From Autumnicola edwardsiae (GTDB lineage Bacteria; Bacteroidota; Bacteroidia; Flavobacteriales; Flavobacteriaceae), in contig NZ_JAVRHP010000007.1 of assembly GCF_031846505.1 (NCBI RefSeq), positions 1 through 64,000 of the forward strand: a DNA stretch of 64,000 bases, read 5' to 3'. Within the stretch, counting starts at the first letter, position 1. Every line of letters starts with the position of its first letter. The position numbers and the translations under genes were made by a program. Shown in pieces: positions 1-7,572 of the stretch. The notes below the pieces were generated by a model. It searched no databases. It was not told the DNA's origin and was given only the letters and a program-made list of their open reading frames with translations.

Positions 1-369
1 TTACTCCATATTATTAATCGAACTCAGGTTCATAAATTTTAAAAACGTGTTCCACTGAAATGCTCCGTCGGCTTGCCCCGGAAAATTTTACGGTTGAAAA
101 TTCAGGTTTCATTCTCTTTACTAATTACAGAACTGAGGCTGCACCAGCAACATCTGGTCTTAAATAGCCTTAGAAAAAGGTGATAAATTGTAGGTAGATT
201 TGGAATGGAATAGGTAAAAATCAGTCATGAGGACTCTCTTTATCGACAAAATCGAACATGTTCTTATCTTCAATTTTTATATGAGCATAATTTCTCTAAA
301 GTGTTAATATTCAACAATATCTGTTTTAATTGTTTACATTTAATAGGAGAACCAACTAAATATATTACA
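1..369. other. Left-edge region without a supported gene
   Basis: No coding region is supported here. The stretch holds one copy of the R2 dispersed repeat (37-103) and the AT-rich leader of the outer-membrane protein that starts at 370. An open frame enters from 301, but its residues before the ATG at 370 do not look like protein sequence and a signal peptide begins exactly at that ATG. Confidence 0.6.
37..103 (+). repeat. R2 dispersed repeat, copy 1
   Basis: Shares with 14590-14660 an AAAACGTGTTCC block, then AATGCTCCG, GGCTTGC, CGG and AAATTTTAC. The core recurs in reverse orientation at 44283-44336 and 52270-52345. Confidence 0.7.
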
Positions 370-863
370 ATGAAAAAAGCAATTTTACTTTTGGGATTTT
401 TTGTATTCGGTGTTCAATCTTCTTTTAGTCAGGGAGACATTGTATTGGGGGTAAACGTGGGGCTTCCTACGGGGGATGTAAAAGATTATTCCAATTTTGA
501 CGTTGGAGCAGATGTTGCCTATCTTTTTGGATTAGCTGAAATTGTGAAAGTAGGACCTACAGCTGGTTATATGCATTTTTTTTAGAAGATGGTGAAGATG
601 AAGATCTGTCTTTTGAAGAAAGTGATTTTCAGTTTATTCCTGTGGGTGCTGCCGGCCGCGTAGATTTGATTTTTCTTGTTGCCGGTCTGGACCTTGGCTA
701 TGCCATAGGAGTGAATGACGGAAACGACGGTGGATTTTTCTACAGGCCCAAAATAGGTTTTTCTTTAGCAATGTTGAACATTGTCGCATCTTATACAAAC
801 ATAAGTATTGAAGATAATTTCAATGTATCCACGTTTAATATTGGTTTGGAATTTGAACTTTAA
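370..863 (+). pseudogene. Outer-membrane beta-barrel-like protein, interrupted by a frameshift in a T tract
   Basis: The N-terminus is a clear signal peptide (MKKAILLLGFFVFGVQSSFS, cleavage near FSQ). Short alternating strands rich in Gly and aromatic residues follow, as in small beta-barrel porin-like proteins of Bacteroidetes. The frame stops at 583-585, directly after a run of eight T (576-583). With a ninth T, translation runs on without a stop through an acidic loop (LEDGEDEDLSFEES) to 863 and ends in FNIGLEFEL, a normal barrel C-terminus. The intact product would be about 164 residues. A terminator follows at 886-909, so the unit is otherwise complete. The shift may be a sequencing miscount, a genuine decay mutation or slippage-based phase variation. 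The ligand is unknown. Confidence 0.75.
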
Positions 864-885
864 AATGAATAAATAAAACAGAAAG

Positions 886-909
886 AGCAGGGATAAATCC
901 TGCTTTTTC
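886..909 (+). terminator. Intrinsic terminator after the outer-membrane protein
   Basis: AGCAGG pairs with CCTGCT around an AT-rich loop, followed by five T. Confidence 0.75.
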
Positions 910-963
910 ATATTCACTTTTTGGGCTGAAGATAATATGCTCATATTTTGATATATTTACTGT

Positions 964-1389
964 ATGAAAATACTTATTATCAATGGTCCTAACCTGAACT
1001 TATTAGGAACCCGGGAGCCGGAAACCTATGGAAATAAAACTTTTGAAGACTACTTTTCAAAACTACAATTCAGGTTTCGGAAGGTAGAGCTTTCCTATTT
1101 TCAGAGTAATTTGGAGGGGGAAATTATTAATCAGTTACATGAGGCAAACCATAAATTTGATGGCATTGTTCTTAATGCTGCAGCCTATACCCATACTTCT
1201 GTAGCTCTTGGCGATGCTGTAAAGGCAATTGAAACTCCGGTGGTAGAAGTCCATATCTCCAATACTCATGCCCGTGAGGAGTTTCGACATAAATCCTTTA
1301 TTGCGGCAAATGCAAAGGGCGTTATCCTGGGCTTCGGACTCAGAAGTTATGATCTCGCGATTACCAGCTTTATTGAGGATAAAGAATGA
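964..1389 (+). CDS. aroQ: 3-dehydroquinate dehydratase, type II
   Basis: Catalyses trans-dehydration of 3-dehydroquinate to 3-dehydroshikimate, the third step of the shikimate pathway, in the cytoplasm. The 141-residue length is close to the usual 145-150. The N-terminus shows the family signature NGPNLNLLGTREPETYG, which places the catalytic Arg17 and Tyr22. Further conserved blocks are NAAAYTHTSVALGDA near residue 75, EVHISN with the catalytic His, and REEFRHKS, which binds the substrate carboxylate. The ATG start lies directly before the signature. The stop overlaps the next ATG by four bases (ATGA), implying translational coupling to the Dph6-like gene, although no functional link between the two is known to me. 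Confidence 0.96.
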   Translation: MKILIINGPNLNLLGTREPETYGNKTFEDYFSKLQFRFRKVELSYFQSNLEGEIINQLHEANHKFDGIVLNAAAYTHTSVALGDAVKAIETPVVEVHISNTHAREEFRHKSFIAANAKGVILGFGLRSYDLAITSFIEDKE

Positions 1390-2111
1390 AAAAAGCATAT
1401 TTAAACTGGAGCAGCGGGAAAGATTCAGCGTTAGCACTTTTTAAACTTCAGGAGCAAAAAGGATTTGCTGTAGAAAAGCTGGTAACGACCATTAATACAG
1501 ATGTAGACAGAGTTTCAATGCACGGGCTAAGAAATGAGCTGCTTTTTCAACAGGCACAAAGTATCGGGTTGCCACTTCAGGTGATCGCCTTAAATGGAGC
1601 TGTTTCTATGGAGGAATATAATTCTGAAATGCAGAAGACAACGGAATTGCTGCTTCAGGAAGGCTATAACTACAGTGTCTTTGGTGACATTTTTCTCGAA
1701 GACTTACGAAATTATCGGGAAGAGCAGCTAAAAAAAGCAGGATTACAGGGAGTCTATCCGCTCTGGAAAAAAGATACTTCAGAATTGATTCAGGAGTTTC
1801 TACAACTGAATTTTAAAGCAATTGTAGTTTGTGTAAACGCTAATGTTCTGGATAAATCCTTTTGCGGAAGAATAATTGACCAGGCTTTTTTGGATGATTT
1901 ACCTGAAGGTGTAGATCCTTGTGGTGAAAATGGCGAATTTCACAGCTTTGTTTTTGACGGCCCTGTTTTTAAAAATCCCATTGCATTTGAAATAGGAGAG
2001 AAGGTGGAAAAATCTTATCCCCAGAACAAAAACAAAGAGGATAATTGCTTCTCTGACGATGACAGGAGCTGGGATTCGAGATTTTGGTACTGCGATTTAC
2101 TTCCAAAATAA
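1386..2111 (+). CDS. Dph6-like ATP pyrophosphatase (diphthine-ammonia ligase family)
   Basis: A 241-residue member of the adenine-nucleotide alpha-hydrolase superfamily. The ATP-pyrophosphatase loop is SSGKDSALAL at residues 9-18. The Dph6/MJ0570 hallmarks follow: SMHGLR, FGDIFLEDLRNYREEQL, GVYPLWKKDT and CGENGEFHSFVFDGP. In eukaryotes and archaea, Dph6 amidates diphthine on elongation factor 2. Bacteria have no diphthamide, so the substrate here is unknown; amidation or thiolation of another carboxylate or base is an inference from the fold. The C-terminal FWYCDLLP is typical of Bacteroidetes members. It is translationally coupled to aroQ. Repeats and a bidirectional terminator separate it from convergent lpdA. 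Confidence 0.88.
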   Translation: MKKAYLNWSSGKDSALALFKLQEQKGFAVEKLVTTINTDVDRVSMHGLRNELLFQQAQSIGLPLQVIALNGAVSMEEYNSEMQKTTELLLQEGYNYSVFGDIFLEDLRNYREEQLKKAGLQGVYPLWKKDTSELIQEFLQLNFKAIVVCVNANVLDKSFCGRIIDQAFLDDLPEGVDPCGENGEFHSFVFDGPVFKNPIAFEIGEKVEKSYPQNKNKEDNCFSDDDRSWDSRFWYCDLLPK

Positions 2112-2121
2112 CCACCCTGGA

Positions 2122-2161
2122 CCACCCCGACCTACGGTCACCCCTCCTTTATAAGGAGGGG
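2122..2161 (-). repeat. REP-like palindromic repeat, copy 1
   Basis: Read on the minus strand: hairpin CCCCTCC/GGAGGGG, then a small stem GACC-GTA-GGTC, then CGGGGTGG. Shares its architecture with copies at 2296, 13983 and 14454. Confidence 0.8.
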
Positions 2162-2230
2162 AGCTTTCTTAGTGGAACTTCAACTGACCTGCGGTCATTA
2201 TTTCTTCATTCAGAAGAGAATAAGAGGAGC

Positions 2231-2251
2231 TTAAAAATGGCAATTCTCGGC
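2231..2251 (+). repeat. R1 dispersed motif
   Basis: Contains AAAAATGGCAATTCTCGGC. Identical over 21 bases to the copy at 2397-2417. Confidence 0.75.
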
Positions 2252-2295
2252 AGTGTATTCTCCGAACGACGAACTCGCGACTGTGAACGAAAAAA

Positions 2296-2335
2296 CCACC
2301 CCGACCTACGGTCACCCCTCCTTTAAAAGGAGGGG
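2296..2335 (-). repeat. REP-like palindromic repeat, copy 2
   Basis: Nearly identical to copy 1. The large hairpin CCTCC/GGAGG has a changed loop and the small stem is again GACC-GTA-GGTC on the minus strand. Confidence 0.8.
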
Positions 2336-2396
2336 AGCTTTTTGATTGGTGCTTGATGAGCAGAATCCGGGATTCCTGCTATTTTTTAGCGATACC

Positions 2397-2417
2397 TTAA
2401 AAATGGCAATTCTCGGC
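2397..2417 (+). repeat. R1 dispersed motif
   Basis: Exact 21-base repeat of the motif at 2231-2251. Confidence 0.75.
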
Positions 2418-2426
2418 CTTTGTTTC

Positions 2427-2470
2427 TACGAACTACGAACTATTAACTCGCGACTCGAACTACGAACTAA
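2427..2470. repeat. Degenerate short tandem repeat
   Basis: Irregular reiteration of ACGAACT / CGAACTA. Related strings occur at 2263-2290 and 5361-5381 (CCGAACTCCGAACTCCGAAC). It has no CRISPR-like spacing. Confidence 0.5.
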
Positions 2471-2481
2471 AGACTACAAAC

Positions 2482-2522
2482 AAAAAATCCCCAAAAACCA
2501 TTTCAGTTTTTCGGGATTTTTA
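2482..2522. terminator. Bidirectional intrinsic terminator, Dph6-like gene / lpdA
   Basis: AAAAAATCCCC and CGGGATTTTT pair, with an inner AAAAAC/GTTTTT stem. Poly-A on one side and poly-T on the other serve both convergent genes. Confidence 0.8.
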
Positions 2523-2538
2523 AATTTTTGTCTATAGT

Positions 2539-3930
2539 TTAGATATGGATTACTTCATCATAAGCGGCGGCAACAGCTTCCATTACTGCTTCGCTCATTG
2601 TTGGGTGAGGGTGAACTGCTTTTAGCACTTCGTGGCCTGTAGTTTCCAATTTTCGGCCTAAGACAGCTTCAGCAATCATATCTGTAACTCCGGCGCCAAT
2701 CATATGGCAGCCCAGCCATTCTCCGTATTTAGCATCAAAGATCACTTTTACAAAACCGTCAGATTTACCGGCAGCTTTAGCTTTTCCTGATGCCGAAAAT
2801 GGGAATTTTCCAACCTTCAGTTCGTAACCTGCTTCCTTAGCTTGTTTTTCTGTCATTCCAACAGAAGCAATTTCAGGAGTAGCGTAAGTACAACCTGGAA
2901 TATTTCCGTAGTCAAGAGGTTCTACTTTCATTCCTTTTATCTTTTCCACACACAATATCCCTTCCGCAGAAGCAACGTGTGCCAGGGCAGGGCCGTGAAC
3001 CACATCTCCAATAGCGTAAACGCCGGAAACGTTGGTTTTATAGAAATCATCTACAATGATTTTATCTTTTTCGGTCTTAATCCCAAGTTCTTCAAGTCCG
3101 ATATTTTCAATATTTGTTTTAATACCAACTGCAGAAAGAACAATGTCAGCTTCCAGTGTTTCTTCACCTTTTTTCGTTTTCACCTTGGCTTTTACCGTTT
3201 TTCCGGAAGTATCTACACTTTCTACTGAAGAATTGGTCATTACTTTAATTCCGGCTTTTTTGATGCTTCTCTCAAATTGTTTGGAAATATCTTCGTCTTC
3301 GAGAGGAACTACATTAGGAAGAAACTCTACAACAGTTACGTCTGTTCCCATAGAGTTATAGAAATGGGCAAATTCTACTCCAATAGCCCCGGATCCAACC
3401 ACGATCATGGATTTAGGTTGTTTTTCCAGCGTCATCGCTTCCCTGTAACCAATCACTTTCTTGCCATCCTGCTTAAGATTTGGCAATTCCCGCGACCTGG
3501 CTCCTGTTGCAACGATAATATTTTCTGCTTCGTAATCTGTGGTTTTATCCTTGCTGTCTGTTACAGCAATCTTTTTACCCGATTTTAATTTTCCGAAACC
3601 TTCAATGACATCAATTTTGTTCTTTTTCATAAGAAACTGCACACCTTTGCTCATCCCATTGGCAACGTCGCGGCTTCTTTTTATAACAGCACCAAAATCT
3701 TTATCTGCATTCTCAAGCTTCAATCCGTAGTCGTCGGCATGTTTTAGATAATCAAAAACTTCAGCACTTTTAAGAAGCGCTTTAGTGGGGATACAGCCCC
3801 AGTTAAGACAAACACCACCAAGGTTTTCTTTTTCTACAATTGCAGTTTTAAAACCCAACTGCGAAGAGCGAATTGCAGTTACGTAACCGCCGGGTCCACT
3901 ACCCAGCACTATGACATCGTATTTACTCAT
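2539..3930 (-). CDS. lpdA: Dihydrolipoyl dehydrogenase (E3)
   Basis: FAD-dependent pyridine nucleotide-disulfide oxidoreductase that reoxidises protein-bound dihydrolipoamide with NAD+ in the 2-oxoacid dehydrogenase complexes and the glycine cleavage system. The 463 residues fit the family. It begins with the FAD Rossmann motif GSGPGGY (10-16) and has the redox-active disulfide Cys41-Cys46 in GGVCLNWGCIPTK. The NAD-binding motif VVGSGAIGVEFA follows in mid-protein. The C-terminal dimer interface carries the catalytic His-Glu pair in HPHPTMSEAVMEA. It stands alone, with no E1 or E2 gene beside it. Several flavobacteria carry more than one lpd gene, so which complex this copy serves is open. 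Confidence 0.96.
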   Translation of the reverse strand: MSKYDVIVLGSGPGGYVTAIRSSQLGFKTAIVEKENLGGVCLNWGCIPTKALLKSAEVFDYLKHADDYGLKLENADKDFGAVIKRSRDVANGMSKGVQFLMKKNKIDVIEGFGKLKSGKKIAVTDSKDKTTDYEAENIIVATGARSRELPNLKQDGKKVIGYREAMTLEKQPKSMIVVGSGAIGVEFAHFYNSMGTDVTVVEFLPNVVPLEDEDISKQFERSIKKAGIKVMTNSSVESVDTSGKTVKAKVKTKKGEETLEADIVLSAVGIKTNIENIGLEELGIKTEKDKIIVDDFYKTNVSGVYAIGDVVHGPALAHVASAEGILCVEKIKGMKVEPLDYGNIPGCTYATPEIASVGMTEKQAKEAGYELKVGKFPFSASGKAKAAGKSDGFVKVIFDAKYGEWLGCHMIGAGVTDMIAEAVLGRKLETTGHEVLKAVHPHPTMSEAVMEAVAAAYDEVIHI

Positions 3931-4031
3931 ATTCGGAATTATTTTAATCGGTTATAGAAGTAGCGAATTTAAGGAATTATAGCCTAACCTGAAAGTATTA
4001 TACTTTGGCTTTGTTCCAAAAAAGATGAAAT

Positions 4032-4063
4032 AAAAAAAGCTTATCGGGAAGGATAAGCTTTTT
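4032..4063 (-). terminator. Intrinsic terminator of the collagen-like gene
   Basis: Near-perfect stem AAAAAGCTTATC / GATAAGCTTTTT just downstream of the minus-strand stop at 4084. Confidence 0.85.
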
Positions 4064-4083
4064 CTGAAAAATGATCTGAAATA

Positions 4084-4770
4084 TTATTTACTGCCAGGGG
4101 AAATCGTTCTGATTTTGGAAGCATCGAAATTCAGCTTTTCCATTACAGCGTTATAATCTGAAATATCCACATTCTCCGTCTCGGCAAAATTTGCAGGAAC
4201 AATTACAATTCTAAATAACTGGTTATTAGTGTAAGCAGCGTTTATGGTGTCAAAATCTTCATAGGGAATACTGCTATCTAAAAAGATTGTGACGTCAAAG
4301 AATGTAAAATCAAAATTGTACTGAATTTGCTCTCCGTCGTTTGTATAAATTATCTGCGGAAGCTGGCGCCAAACATAATAAGGTACTCCATCAGAATCTT
4401 CATATTGCCCAAAGGCCATATAAACAAGAACGGCATCATCTTCTTCAACGTCTACACCTGCTTCTTCAAAATCTAAAAAGAGGGTGTAATCATTAGCTTC
4501 AGTAAAGTTGGAAATTTCTAAATCCAGCACAGTGCCCACAATTGCATCACCAGGTTCACCCTGAGGACCTTGTTCGCCTTGCGGCCCCTGTTCTCCTTGC
4601 GGCCCTTCCGGTCCCTGCGGACCACCTGCATCACCAGGTTCACCCTGTGGACCCTCCGGTCCTGGAGGCCCTTGTTCTCCTTGTGGCCCTTCAGGCCCCA
4701 TTTCTCCATCATCTGAACATCCTACAAAAAGCGCAGCGGAAATTAATAATAGTGTAAAAATTTTTCTCAT
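4084..4770 (-). CDS. Collagen-like repeat lipoprotein
   Basis: A 228-residue secreted lipoprotein. The signal peptide ends in the lipobox LFVGC, so Cys18 would be lipidated. Residues about 23-76 are Gly-X-Y triplets dominated by GPQ, GEQ, GPE, GEP and GPP, and end in GDA. An extra Gly (GDAGGPQ) breaks the register once, splitting the collagen stretch into two blocks. The C-terminal 150 residues are acidic and aromatic, probably a small globular domain (YVWRQLPQIIY, NNQLFRIVIVP) that I do not recognise. Tethered bacterial collagen-like proteins usually project a trimeric stalk from the cell surface, and that role is inferred here. The triplet coding is a natural slippage hotspot. The gene is monocistronic with its own terminator. 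Confidence 0.85.
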   Translation of the reverse strand: MRKIFTLLLISAALFVGCSDDGEMGPEGPQGEQGPPGPEGPQGEPGDAGGPQGPEGPQGEQGPQGEQGPQGEPGDAIVGTVLDLEISNFTEANDYTLFLDFEEAGVDVEEDDAVLVYMAFGQYEDSDGVPYYVWRQLPQIIYTNDGEQIQYNFDFTFFDVTIFLDSSIPYEDFDTINAAYTNNQLFRIVIVPANFAETENVDISDYNAVMEKLNFDASKIRTISPGSK

Positions 4771-4987
4771 AATTAGGTTTTGGTTATTAGTTCACGGTTA
4801 ACCACAAGTAGCGGAAGTAGGGAGGCAGACCTGTAGTTTTAACCTTAAATTTGTTCGCAACTAATTTAGCTTTTTTTTATGAAATCCACTATTCGGAAAA
4901 ACGGCTTCCAGAAAATTTATTTTTAAAATATTCTATGCCTATTCCGAAACCAATTCCCTGAATCAGGTATTTATTTGATGGCCTGTT

Positions 4988-5311
4988 TTAACCTGAAAAA
5001 GTTTGTATAAGGAAGATGGAGCGACTTCACTCCAATTGTTTTTCTACGCCAGGTATGGGTGGGAAAGCATGGGAGAATGCTAACGCAGAATCCCTCAATG
5101 GTATCCTAAAGAACGAATACATTAATTTTAGTTATATGGATATTACATTGACAGAGGTTCGGAAAATGATAAAAAGATGGTTCTTTTTTACAACAATGAG
5201 CGGCCAAACGGTTCACTAAAAAATAAAAAACCACAAGAGTTTGCAAACTTTGTTCAGCAGTTAATTGCTGAACAAAGACCAATATTTAACATTAATTGTT
5301 AACCTGAAAAA
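4988..5311. repeat. 13-bp direct repeats flanking the IS remnant
   Basis: TTAACCTGAAAAA occurs at 4988-5000 and again at 5299-5311, on either side of the decayed transposase. They may be remnants of IS ends or of a deletion. Confidence 0.45.
5016..5302 (+). pseudogene. IS3-family transposase remnant (C-terminal integrase core)
   Basis: Only the last third of a DDE transposase survives. GGKAWENANAESLNGILKNE contains the catalytic Glu of the DDE triad in its usual IS3/IS150 context. The frame breaks in a six-T run (5184-5189). In the next frame the sequence continues as YNNERPNGSLKNKKPQEFAN, the standard C-terminal motif, and ends at 5300-5302. Both the N-terminal HTH region and the first two acidic residues are missing, so the element is dead. 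No left end is preserved. One extra T would restore the frame, the same kind of event as in the outer-membrane gene at 370. Confidence 0.85.
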
Positions 5312-5389
5312 AGGCAACCATATTCAGGCAAGGCCAAAGGTAAAACTTGAAATTGACAACCCGAACTCCGAACTCCGAACGAAAAAGAA

Positions 5390-5791
5390 TTACTTCACCG
5401 CATTCATTCCAAACGTGGCGACTTCATGATCCTGGTCTACAGCACCTCCGGAAACTCCAATTGCTCCTATAATATCTCCATTAATGTCCTTAATTGGGAC
5501 ACCTCCGGGGAACGTGATAAGCCCCGCGTTGGAATGTTCAATTCCGTAAAGAGATTCTCCCGGCTGAGATAGCTTTCCAATTTCTCCCGTTTCCATATCG
5601 AAGTAGCGGGCAGTTTCTGCTTTTTTAAGTGCGATATCTACCGAGCCAAGCCATGCACCGTCCATTCTTGCAAAAGCCGTAAGGTTTGCACCGGCATCCA
5701 CAATAGCGATATTCATGGCCACGCCTATTTCATCTGCTTTCTTTTGTGCAGCATCTACTGCAGTTTGCGCTTGTTGAAGTGTAATATTCAT
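5390..5791 (-). CDS. GlcG/HbpS family protein (heme-binding domain family)
   Basis: A 133-residue single-domain protein covering the whole DUF336/GlcG-HbpS fold. Recognisable parts are the N-terminal helix LQQAQTAVDAAQKKADE, then MNIAIVDAGANLTAFARMDGAW, and the C-terminal FPGGVPIKDINGDIIGAIGVSGG. HbpS binds heme in Streptomyces and GlcG sits in glycolate operons, but many members have no known ligand. There is no signal peptide, so it is cytoplasmic as predicted. It lies upstream of nothing obvious; the pirin gene 86 bp upstream runs in the same direction and may be co-transcribed. Both families are linked to metal and redox biology, which is only a weak hint. Confidence 0.85.
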   Translation of the reverse strand: MNITLQQAQTAVDAAQKKADEIGVAMNIAIVDAGANLTAFARMDGAWLGSVDIALKKAETARYFDMETGEIGKLSQPGESLYGIEHSNAGLITFPGGVPIKDINGDIIGAIGVSGGAVDQDHEVATFGMNAVK

Positions 5792-5877
5792 AATCTAATT
5801 TTTTTGGCTTCTCCTTAAATTAAGAATTAGAATTTAAACAGGGTGGTCCTTTAAGAAGATAATAACATTGGTTTATT

Positions 5878-6732
5878 TTATTCTTTCCATGCACCCATTT
5901 TCCCGGTTTGAAAATCAGCGTAAGCTTCATCAATTTCTTCCATTGTGTTCATTACAAATGGTCCTCTGGCAACTACAGGTTCTTCAAAAGGTTTAGCATG
6001 TCCAAAGAGAAGAACGCTTTCGGCTTTAGCCTCAATTTCGAGTTCTTCGCCATTATTGTCAAATTCGGCTAAATGAAGCGCTTTTACCTGCTCACCATTA
6101 ACTTCAAACTTTCCTTTAATCACATAAAAGAAGATGTTATGGTCTTCAGGAATATTAAGGGTTATTTTTGCGCTTTCTTCAAAATTAAGAGTAGCGAGAT
6201 TTATATCTGTAAAGGTGTTGAAAGCTCCGGCGGTCTCTTCTAAAGAACCCGAAACAACCTGACCTGTGACTCTTCCATCGTCAAGAGATATCGTAGGGAT
6301 CTGATCTTTTTGAAATCCGAGATATCTGGGATCTGTCATTTTATATTTTGCGGGAAGGTTTAGCCATAGCTGCAAAATTTCAAGATCGCCGCCTTCTTTT
6401 TTAAATTTTTCCGAAGATACTTCGGCATGTAAAAGTCCGCTCCCGGCGGTCATCCATTGTACACCTCCGCTCCCTATAACACTTTTATGTCCGCCAGAAT
6501 CTTTGTGTGCAATATCACCATCAAGAATAAAAGTTACGGTTTCCATCCCGCGATGCGGATGCGGTCCAAAGGGTAATCCGTTGTTATTTGGAGGGTACTG
6601 TTGCGGGCCGTGATGATTCAGAAACAAAAATGGATCGATCATCTGGATACTTGCAGTGGGCATTGGGGAATAGGTAATAAGGTCTGCAATAGGACGATAT
6701 TCGGCTTTATGTACTTGTTTTATACTTCGCAT
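5878..6732 (-). CDS. Pirin family protein
   Basis: A 284-residue bicupin. The N-terminal cupin has the pirin metal site in FGPHPHRGMETVTFILDG, with two His and a Glu, completed by GSGLLHAE. Upstream FLFLNHHGPQ and downstream GGDLEILQLWLNLPAKYKM are pirin signatures. The C-terminal cupin (residues about 170-284) contains LFGHAKPFEEPVVARGPFVMNT. Some bacterial pirins have quercetin 2,3-dioxygenase activity and others regulate metabolic enzymes; the sequence does not decide between these. It starts 10 bp downstream of the NYN-domain gene stop, so the two form an operon, possibly with the GlcG-like gene. Confidence 0.93.
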   Translation of the reverse strand: MRSIKQVHKAEYRPIADLITYSPMPTASIQMIDPFLFLNHHGPQQYPPNNNGLPFGPHPHRGMETVTFILDGDIAHKDSGGHKSVIGSGGVQWMTAGSGLLHAEVSSEKFKKEGGDLEILQLWLNLPAKYKMTDPRYLGFQKDQIPTISLDDGRVTGQVVSGSLEETAGAFNTFTDINLATLNFEESAKITLNIPEDHNIFFYVIKGKFEVNGEQVKALHLAEFDNNGEELEIEAKAESVLLFGHAKPFEEPVVARGPFVMNTMEEIDEAYADFQTGKMGAWKE

Positions 6733-6742
6733 AATTTATGTA

Positions 6743-7477
6743 TTATTTGTTCCTAACATAGATTAATTTAAACCTGGAATTATGATTTTCGCGAGACTCA
6801 ATTTCAAATTTGTCAATAGCATTAATCATGGGGGTTAACTTTTGGTACCCATAATTCCGCGAATCGAAATTCGGCTGTTTTTTCTGAAGAAGACTTCCCA
6901 CATCACCCAAAAATGCCCATCCATCCTCATCGGCAACGTCAGAAATGGTAGAGGCAATAAGACGGGTCACCTTGGGAGTGATTTTGTCTACGTTGTTCTT
7001 CTTTTCTCTTCTTTCCTTACTGGTTTCCTGGCTAGTGTCTTTGTCCTTATTTTTTAGGATTTCGATGTAAATAAATCGGTCGCAGGCTACGATAAATGGC
7101 TCCGGAGTCTTTTTTTCGCCAATTCCTATTACTTTTTTACCTGCTTCCCGTAACCTTGTAGCAAGACGGGTGAAATCGCTATCACTGGAAACAATACAGA
7201 AACCATCAACCTTATTGGAATATAAAATATCCATGGCATCTATAATCATTGCTGAGTCTGTCGCATTTTTACCCTGTGTATAGCCATATTGCTGCATTGG
7301 GTTAATTGCGTTTTCCAGCAGTACTGCTTTCCATTTGGCGAGGTGGGGCTTTGTCCAGTCCCCATATATTCTTTTAATGGTTGGATTACCGTATTTGGCA
7401 ATCTCTTCCATCATTTCTTTAATGTATGCAGAAGGGATATTATCCCCGTCAATTAATACTGCAAGGTTTATTTCCAT
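6743..7477 (-). CDS. NYN domain RNase with C-terminal LOTUS/OST-HTH domain
   Basis: A 244-residue LabA/DUF88-type protein. The N-terminal PIN-like NYN nuclease shows acidic motifs in LIDGDNIPSAYI, DSAMIIDAMDIL and SSDSDFTRLATRLREAG, which together form a metal-dependent RNase active site. GEKKTPEPFIVACDRFIYIE closes the domain. After a charged linker (about 150-165) comes a winged-helix OST-HTH/LOTUS domain (VADEDGWAFLGDVGSLL to FKLIYVRNK), which binds RNA in characterised families. The protein therefore probably cleaves structured or G-rich RNA, but its target is unknown. It is first in a probable operon with pirin. A near-consensus -7 box (TATCTTTA on the minus strand, about 7506-7513) lies upstream. 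Confidence 0.88.
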   Translation of the reverse strand: MEINLAVLIDGDNIPSAYIKEMMEEIAKYGNPTIKRIYGDWTKPHLAKWKAVLLENAINPMQQYGYTQGKNATDSAMIIDAMDILYSNKVDGFCIVSSDSDFTRLATRLREAGKKVIGIGEKKTPEPFIVACDRFIYIEILKNKDKDTSQETSKERREKKNNVDKITPKVTRLIASTISDVADEDGWAFLGDVGSLLQKKQPNFDSRNYGYQKLTPMINAIDKFEIESRENHNSRFKLIYVRNK

Positions 7478-7524
7478 AGAGTTTTTCGTGATTTTCCTGA
7501 ACTATAAAGATAGTATTTTTAACT

Positions 7525-7548
7525 AAAAAAGGCGGCAACTGCCGCCTT
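7525..7548 (-). terminator. Intrinsic terminator of the baeRF-type gene
   Basis: Perfect stem AAGGCGGCA / TGCCGCCTT followed on the minus strand by a T run, 25 bases past the stop at 7573. Confidence 0.88.
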
Positions 7549-7572
7549 AGTGAATTTCTATAATAGATGATC

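Larger units (their letters stand above)
2112..2538. other. Repeat-filled convergent intergenic region
   Basis: Between the 3' ends of the Dph6-like gene and lpdA lie two full REP-like palindromes (2122-2161, 2296-2335), a partial one at 2185-2197 (TGACCTGCGGTCA), two R1 copies, a degenerate CGAACTA-type repeat and a terminator. The open frames across this stretch (2084-2326, 2346-2537) are translations of repeat DNA, not genes. Confidence 0.85.

Noticed and set aside
2427..2470. Possible CRISPR-like short repeat (ACGAACT)
   Set aside because: Units are 7-10 bases, irregular and without spacers of uniform length. No cas genes are in the window.
2084..2537. Two plus-strand open frames between the Dph6-like gene and lpdA
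   Set aside because: They read through palindromic and short tandem repeats (HPDLRSPLL occurs repeatedly) and have no ribosome site or protein-like composition.
4518..4757. Open frames in other frames of the collagen-like gene
   Set aside because: They are by-products of the GC-rich Gly-X-Y coding repeat.
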